64,000 bases of DNA from Ceratopteris richardii (Eukaryota > Streptophyta > Polypodiopsida > Polypodiales > Pteridaceae), in NCBI GenBank assembly GCA_020310875.1, contig CM035441.1, forward strand, positions 87,716,536-87,780,535. The letters are read 5' to 3'. The notes beneath the pieces are model-generated. The model made no database searches. It was not told the DNA's origin and worked only from the letters and a program-made list of their open reading frames with translations. Below, in pieces: positions 57,872-64,000 of this stretch. The translations under genes and the position numbers were made by a program. Positions within the stretch are counted from its first letter, which is position 1, and the number at the start of each line of letters is the position of its first letter.

Positions 57872-59652
57872 TTTTTGAAGAATAATATTGATTTGATCTC
57901 CCTAGGAACTGTTGATCTACAATCTGTTGTAGATAATTGGAATCTGGTAGTTTGTACGGTGATGCCTGTGACTGAAGAAGACAAGAAAGAAGATACTGCT
58001 GCTATAGATGACGCTGATCTACAACAACTGTTAAAATCAGATGATGTTACAGAGAAGTCCCGACAATTCTATGTTCCAGAAGATCAGTTGATCACCTATA
58101 ATTTAGGAGATGAAGAAAATCCGCGTCCTGTCAAGATAAAGGAAAGCTTACCTGAAGTATTTCAAGCAGATCTGATCGAGTTACTTCGTGAGCTTGCTGA
58201 TGTTTTTGCATGGGATTACAAGGATATGAAGGGTTTGGACCCCCGCATTTATCAACATAGGGTCATGCTGAAGCCGGAAGCAAAACCAATCAAACAACCC
58301 AGCTACCGGATGAATCCGAATTATGTAGCACAGGTAAAGGCAGAGCTAGATAGGTTATTAAAGGTTGGATTTATTGTACCAGTAGAGCATGCTGAGTGGA
58401 TATCACCCATTGTTATTGTCCCTAAAAAGAATAAGCAACTGCGAATATGTGTGGATTACCGGAAACTGAATGCAGCTACGGTGCCTGATCTGTTTCCTCT
58501 ACCTTTTCTTGACACGATGTTGGACAGAGTAGCAGGACACGAAATGTACTCATTCTTAGATGGATACAGTGGGTATAATCAAGTCAGAATGGCTGAGGAA
58601 GATATACCAAAACTAGCATTCATCACCAATTGGGGTGTCTTTGCTTGTACTGTTATGTGGTTTGGATTAAGAAATGCCCCCAGTACTTTCCAGAGGTGTA
58701 TGCAGAAAATATTCTCCCCTTATCTTACCTCGTTTATGCAAGTATATCTTGATGATTTCTCTTTGATCGATAGGATGGTAGCACACTTGTTCCATTTACT
58801 GTGCTGCTTTGAAAAATGCAGAGAATACAGACTCTATCTGAACCCAAACAAATCTGTGTTTGCGGTTTCATGTGGAAAGTTGCTTGGCCATATTGTATCT
58901 GCACAGGGCATACAAGTCGACCCAGATAAGGTAGCAGCTGTGTTAGAAGCACCTGTACCTACTACACCAAAGGAAGTAATGTGTTTCATGGGTCAAGTGA
59001 GATGGCATGGTCATCATTTATGGTGGCTCGCTCATTTAGCCATTCCACTCGATCGTTTAATCACGAGTACTCCTAAACAGTTTGATTGGACTCAAGAATG
59101 TCAAACAACATTTGATCGTCTAAAGTGTTTATTAACGCAGGTCCCAATTTTACAACCACCTGATTGGGAACGCCCATTCCATGTTTTTGTAGACGCATCA
59201 GATATCGCCATCGGCAGTGTTAATGCAACAAACTGATAAGTGGTTCCGGCCTGTTTTCTATGCGAGTAGAAGACTTGCTCCTGCAGAAAAGAATTACTCT
59301 GTAACTGAAAGAGAATGTCTGGGTTTAGTGTATTCTGTAAAGAAATTCAGACACTACTTACTTGGCCGCAAATTTACTTTTCATGTAGATCATGCTACAC
59401 TTGTCTATCTGGTACGACAACAACATTTAGGTGGTCGATTAGCGCGTTGGGTTCTACTTTTACGATTTCGAAGTAATCCATCGGCCCGGTAGCTCACATG
59501 CCTTAGCAGATTTCCTTTCTCGCTTAGATTCCAGTGAAGCTCCGGTCGGTGTAGATGACACCACACCAGCGATTTATGTTACTGAACCAACTAATGATGA
59601 ATATGCAGAACCACCTATGCCATCTACATATTATGATCAGATATTAACTTTT
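57872..59652 (+). pseudogene. gypsy-3 RT-RNase H, cut by copia-8
   Basis: In frame with gag-protease after one TAG. It holds DVFAWDYKDMKGLDPR, HAEWISPIVIVPKKN, ICVDYRKLNAATVPD, FLDGYSGYNQV and VYLDDFSLID (YLDD instead of the usual YVDD). RNase H starts as VFVDASDIAIGSV; a one-base shift near 59217 moves to YASRRLAPAEKNYS and HVDHATLVYL, and another near 59460 leads to RPGSSHALADFLSRL. Copia-8's LTR begins at 59653, so integrase is outside the window. No HHCC region is seen here. Confidence 0.88.
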
Positions 59653-59883
59653 TGTTGATATATTTAGGTAGTAATGTGTGTGAACACTCTAGGACCGCCG
59701 GGCCACTTTTTTCCCTCTTTAGGAGGTTTTTTTCCCCCGGCTTGTATATACGCCTATTGCCCTAATGGGCTACTAATCTTTGTACATTCTCTAGTAATAC
59801 ATTCAGTATTGTGTGTTTGTGCTCCAAGCTTCTTCTTCTTCCTTGTGCTGTTCGTGTGCTTCCGCAGACGTCTATCTCCAACA
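59653..59883 (+). repeat. copia-8 5' LTR
   Basis: TGTTGATATA to CTCCAACA, 231 bp. TATATA at 59745-59750 is the likely TATA box. Confidence 0.85.
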
Positions 59884-59885
59884 AT

Positions 59886-59896
59886 TGGTATCAGAG
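59886..59896 (+). other. copia-8 primer binding site
   Basis: TGGTATCAGAG, two bases after the LTR, complementary to initiator Met tRNA. The next 340 bases are a non-coding leader. Confidence 0.9.
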
Positions 59897-60238
59897 TAGG
59901 TCGTCGCTTCTTCTAGGGTGCCGTTGACACTCCTCCGTTTGCAGTCTCAGATTCGCACGAAATTTGGTGAGCATACTCAGCGTGTTTTCGAGATCAAAAC
60001 ATCTTCGCTCTGTGGTGCCAAAATCGCGATCTGAGCTCATTTCGGCCTCCGAACGCACTATTGCAGCGCTTGTGCAGACTATTTTGTCCTTTTGTGCCAA
60101 AGGTATATACCAGCTTCTGTTTGCCAGTTTAAGCGTCTCAAAGTCTACTACAGGTCTAGTAGAACTCGTCTAGGCAGTTCCGTTCAACTTTTTGAGATAC
60201 AATCAATTTTCTGCATCAAGGTATTTTAGTCACCGGCC

Positions 60239-61308
60239 ATGGCTGAAAGCAATGATGTATTCCGTATGTTGGCTGTTGAGGATAAGTTGGATGGTACCAA
60301 CTACCCATTATGGGCTTATATGATGCAACATGTACTGGTTGCAAAAGGATTGTGGAACATTGTGCAGGGTGTTGAAAGACGTCCTGTTACACCTGTAACG
60401 ACACGTATTGCAAATACACGTGTTGGAGCTGATGAAGATGGTGTCGAGGATGATATTCTGCGATTCCTGTTCGTGCTGCTGTTTCTGTTGCACCTACTAC
60501 AGAGCAGATTCGTTGGGATGGCAGAGATGCCCAGGCACATGCATTGATAGCTTTGTCTGTCAAACGTGCCATTATTCCTCACATTCGCTCTTGCAGAATA
60601 GCAAAGGATGCTTGGGATACACTTACTACTTTGTACCAGGCTAGGAATGAGGCTCGTGTTGCTTACCTCCGAAAACAGTTGGAGAGTGAGCACATGAATG
60701 AAGGTGATTCTATGGACAGTTTTCTTACAAAGATCAAAGACCTGAAGGAACAATTGATTTCTGCTGATGAGGTTATACCAGATAGCTCACTTGTGCAGAC
60801 CGTTCTGAATGGTCTTCCTGATTCATATCAGAGTTTTGCCTCTACTCTTCGGTTGATGATGAAAGGCAATCCGAATGCCTTGTCATTTGAGGAATTAGTC
60901 TCTGTTCTGTTGCAGGAAGATCAGTCCAGGCAGAACAGGTCCATTATGCGTGTTGCAGATCAAGCTTTCCTGGCTAGTCAGAAGGACAAAGGAAAATGGA
61001 GCTCTTCTACTAGTAAGCAGAAATCTGCAAATGATGCACAATCGAAGAACTAGGATAAAGATGAGAAGAAATCAGAAAAGCAGAAATTGTTCTGCAAGTA
61101 CTATAAAGGAAATGATCATATTATAAAGAACTGTCCAAAACTGGCTGCTAAAGAGGCAAAGAAGAAAGAGGCTGGAATGGTTGTTGTAGAGGCCTCTACA
61201 CCAAAAACAGAGTCTGCAAATCTTGTGCAGGAAGAAGAATGGGCGTTTACTACTGTCTGTAGTTTTGACCCATCTTCTCATGATCAGTGCATGTCTGCAG
61301 TAGGCTGA
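60239..61308 (+). pseudogene. copia-8 gag, degraded
   Basis: Starts MAESNDVFRMLAVEDKLDGTNYPLW, typical copia gag (UBN2-like). A one-base shift near 60458 moves frame; 60544-61053 continues with IPHIRSCRIAKDAW, DSMDSFLTKIKDLKEQL and LNGLPDSYQSF. TAG at 61051-61053 and TGA at 61306-61308 lie in the same frame that pol uses. The knuckle reads CKYYKGNDHIIKNC: its second Cys is Tyr (codon 61102-61104). Confidence 0.85.
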
Positions 61309-64000
61309 GATGTTTGGTACTTTGAAAGTGGGGCGACCAAACATATTACCTCGCAGCACAGTTTCTTCTCTTCACTCGAGCCTGCCCCTACAGGGAATAC
61401 TGTCACATGCGCCAATAACTCCTCTTATCCTGTTATGGGAGTTGGTAAGATCATTCTGACTACTGCTGATGGTAGTTCTTTCACTTTGTCAGATGCTTTA
61501 TTTGTGCCAGGGATCAAAAAGAACCTGTTATCAGTTTCTGCATTAGCCAAGATTGGCTTGGTTGTGAAATTCGTTGATGACAGGTGTACAATCCATGATC
61601 TCTCAAATGGCGATGTGATTATAGCTTCTGGCATTTTATGTCGTGGGCTGTATAAGCTCATAGACTATGAAAGATCTGTGAATGATTCGGCATGTGCAGT
61701 CCATGATTCTCAGGCTATGTCAGATGCAAAGCTTTGGCATGCACGCTTTGGTCATCTGAATTTTGCTAGTTTGTTACGCCTACAGAAATCTGAAATGGTG
61801 TCCTCTTTGCCCAAACTTGAGGCACCTGGAAAACATGTTTGTGAAGGCTGTATTTTGGGCAAAATGCAGCGTTCTTCCTTTCCAAAAGATGGTTCAGTTC
61901 GGGCTACGCAGAAATTGAAGCTTGTACATAGTGATGTCTGTGGTCCTATGCAGACACCCTCTTTTGGAAATTACCTTTACTTCGTGACTTTCATTGATGA
62001 TTTTTCCAGGCATGCATGGGTATATCCACTCAAAGCAAAGTCCGAAGTGTTCATGTGCTTCAAACAGTTTTTGGTTTTGGCTAAGAATCTGTCAGCATTT
62101 AAAATGGGCACCCTCCATTCTGATCGAGGGGGGGAATATATGTCTTCAGATTTTAATGCATTTCTGGCTGAACGTGGGATAAAACACCAGTGTACAGTAC
62201 CGTATACACCTCAACAGAATGGAGTTGCTGAACGAAAGAACATGTCACTCATGGAGATGGCGAGGTGCATGGTCAAAAGTCAGGCTTTACCACATAGTTT
62301 CTGGCTTGAGGTTGTCATGTGTGCAGCATATGTACTGAACAGGTGTCCCACTAAAGCGTTGCAGTCTATCACTCCATATGAGGCTTGGCATGACCGCAAG
62401 CCATCTGTTGCTCATCTGCGTGTTTTTGGTTGTTTGGCATATGCATTAGTGCCTGAACAACATCACAGAAAATTGGATGATAAGGTAGTAAAATGTATTT
62501 TTGTTGGGTACAGTTCTGAAAGTAAAGGCTATCGTCTGTATCATCCACAGACTAAACGCATTCTGGTTAGCCGTGATGTTGTCTTTGTGGAAGATGCTAT
62601 TCAGCCATTGCTTTCATGTACTAAGGAGACATCTGTTAGCTCCAAAGACATGTATGATACTTTGATGCCTCTTTTTACAGGTGAACAGGCTAGTGCTGGT
62701 CCTAATGAGGCAACTTCTCAGCCTTTGCAGCTTTCATATGAGGATGCAGATCATTCCATTTCTGATGCAGATTTACATGATGCACTTGTTGATGAGAGAG
62801 CTGATATTGAGCAAGCAAAAACTATGCCAAAATGGCTGGTGCAAACTTTGCATGACAGCAAATTACATGCACCTTTGTCATATCATACTCGTTCAGGCTC
62901 TCATAGTGCCTCCTTTGCATCAGATTGCTATGCTATGGCTGCATCTAGTCTCTGTGATGAGAATGATCCTGTTTCTTTTGATGAAGCACAAAATTCAGAA
63001 AATTGGATGGCTGCTATGCAATCTGAATATGATGCTATAATGAAGAATGGTACATGGTCTTTATGTGACTTGCCTCCTAGCAAGAAGGCCATTGGCACTA
63101 AGTGGGTATACAAGCTGAAGCGTAAACCTGATGGTACAGCTGATAGGTATAAGGCTAGGCTTGTTGCAAAGGGTTATGCACAGGAAAGAGGCATTGATTT
63201 TGATGAGACCTTTGCACCTACATGCCGTATGTCTACTGTTCGGAGCATTTGTGCACTTGCAGCCCATCATGGTTGGAATGTACATATGTTGGACATTAAA
63301 ATAGCATTTCTGAATGGTGACTTGCATGAAGAAGTGTATGTTTTTCAGCCCCGTGGCTTTGTGCAGAAAGGGCATGAAAACCAGGTTTGCAGGTTAAAGA
63401 AGGCATTATATGGTTTAAAGCAAGCACCACGTGCTTGGTATGAGAAGATACATGCCTATCTGATTGCACATGGTTTTGAGAACAGTCCAACTGAAAGCAC
63501 CTTATATGTTAAACGTGCGAATGATGTGCTTCTGATCATTGTTGTCTATGTTGATGACATGCTGCTCACTGGTCCTATTGAGACACATATTGCTGATTTT
63601 AAGGCTGATTTGCATGCCTCATTTGAGATGTCTGATTTGGGGCATTTGCATCACTATTTGGGCATTCAATTTATGCACATTGATGGTGGAATGGCTTTGT
63701 GTCAAACGAAATATATTGACATATTATTGCAGCGTTTTGGCCTTGAAGACTGTAAGCCTATTGCCACTCCTATGGAGACAGGTTTACGATTGAGTCTTCA
63801 TGATGTTGGAGATGCATTTGATGTTGTTCTCTATCAGCAGGCTGTTGGATGCTTGATTTACTTATGCATTACTCGGCCAGATATTCAGTTTGCTGTCTCA
63901 CAGACGAGCAGGTTTATGCATTGCCCAGGAGTCATGCATTGGAAAGCGGTTAAGCGCATCTTTCGCTACTTGAGTGGTACTCGGCTACTTGGGTTGTTTT
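61309..64000 (+). CDS. copia-8 pol: protease, integrase, RT, RNase H start (partial)
   Basis: The frame appears open from after TGA 61306-61308 to the window end, about 897 codons. Protease: WYFESGATKHIT, with Glu in place of the catalytic Asp (61324-61326). Integrase: zinc end GHLNFASL to CEGCILGKM, then HSDVCGP, HSDRGGEYMS and NGVAERKNMS, so the three catalytic acids are present. RT: IGTKWVYKLKRKPDG, MLDIKIAFLNGD, GLKQAPRAW, VYVDDMLLTG and SDLGHLHHYLGIQF, catalytic YVDD intact. The last residues are YLSGTRLLGLF, so RNase H is cut by the edge. Confidence 0.9.

Larger units (their letters stand above)
59653..64000 (+). mobile_element. Ty1/copia element copia-8, 3' end outside window
   Basis: It has a short 231-bp LTR, a Met-tRNA primer site, a 354-base leader and gag-pol reaching the window edge in the RT/RNase H region. 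It splits gypsy-3 just after RNase H. Being innermost of the four-deep nest, it is the youngest of that group. 5-mer CTTTT (59648-59652) is the expected target duplication. Confidence 0.92.

Noticed and set aside
60239..64000. Host gene with UBN2 or integrase-like domain
   Set aside because: LTR, primer site and domain order show a copia element.
1..64000. tRNA or rRNA genes
   Set aside because: Only tRNA-complementary primer sites were seen; no cloverleaf or rRNA core sequence found by reading.

Overview
The window is plant nuclear DNA made almost entirely of nested, decayed retrotransposons; I see no host protein gene, tRNA, rRNA or CRISPR array. Evidence for a land plant: L1-type LINE proteins with a DUF4283-like ORF1, Ty1/copia polyproteins primed by initiator Met tRNA (TGGTATCAGAG), and Ty3/gypsy polyproteins of the non-chromodomain type. 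The density of old, stop-ridden copies nested up to four deep suggests a large genome such as a gymnosperm or fern, but the species cannot be named from this sequence.

Layout. 1-5284: L1-like LINE (minus), its 3' end outside the window, sitting inside the 3' LTR of copia-1. 5285-11041: copia-1 (minus). 11042-13835: gypsy gag fragment (plus), cut on both sides by copia-1 and copia-2. 13836-19160: copia-2 (minus), broken in gag by gypsy-1. 19161-about 31300: gypsy-1 (minus), the most unusual element. 31352-about 33200: copia-3 tail (plus). About 33430-34794: copia-4 fragment (minus), interrupted by copia-5 (34795-39795, minus). 39796-41168 and 48476-50216: copia-6 (minus), split by complete gypsy-2 (41169-48475, minus). 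50217-54457: copia-7 (minus), inserted in copia-6. About 54470-59652: gypsy-3 (plus), inserted in copia-7. 59653-64000: copia-8 (plus), inserted in gypsy-3 and running off the window.

Gypsy-1 is the best candidate for something new. Its pol has two tandem integrase HHCC zinc modules with identical spacing, then an intact-looking DDE core, then a second retropepsin-like segment and a basic tail with five W-x-P/R-K/R motifs. Downstream of pol, where an env-like gene would lie, is a frame of about 1,100 codons broken by only one stop and one frameshift, which I cannot assign to a family. A normal gag is missing; the space between primer site and protease holds a GATAC-rich repeat field.

Other structures: a 12-copy W-box-core array in the gypsy-2 LTRs, five near-palindromes in the copia-7 LTR, a 48-bp perfect palindrome at an RT deletion in gypsy-2, a perfect 280-bp duplication in copia-2 RT, 193-bp tandem repeats in the copia-2 LTR, and four G7 runs in a microsatellite cluster. 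Most elements look defective: I see stops, frameshifts or changed catalytic residues in all of them.
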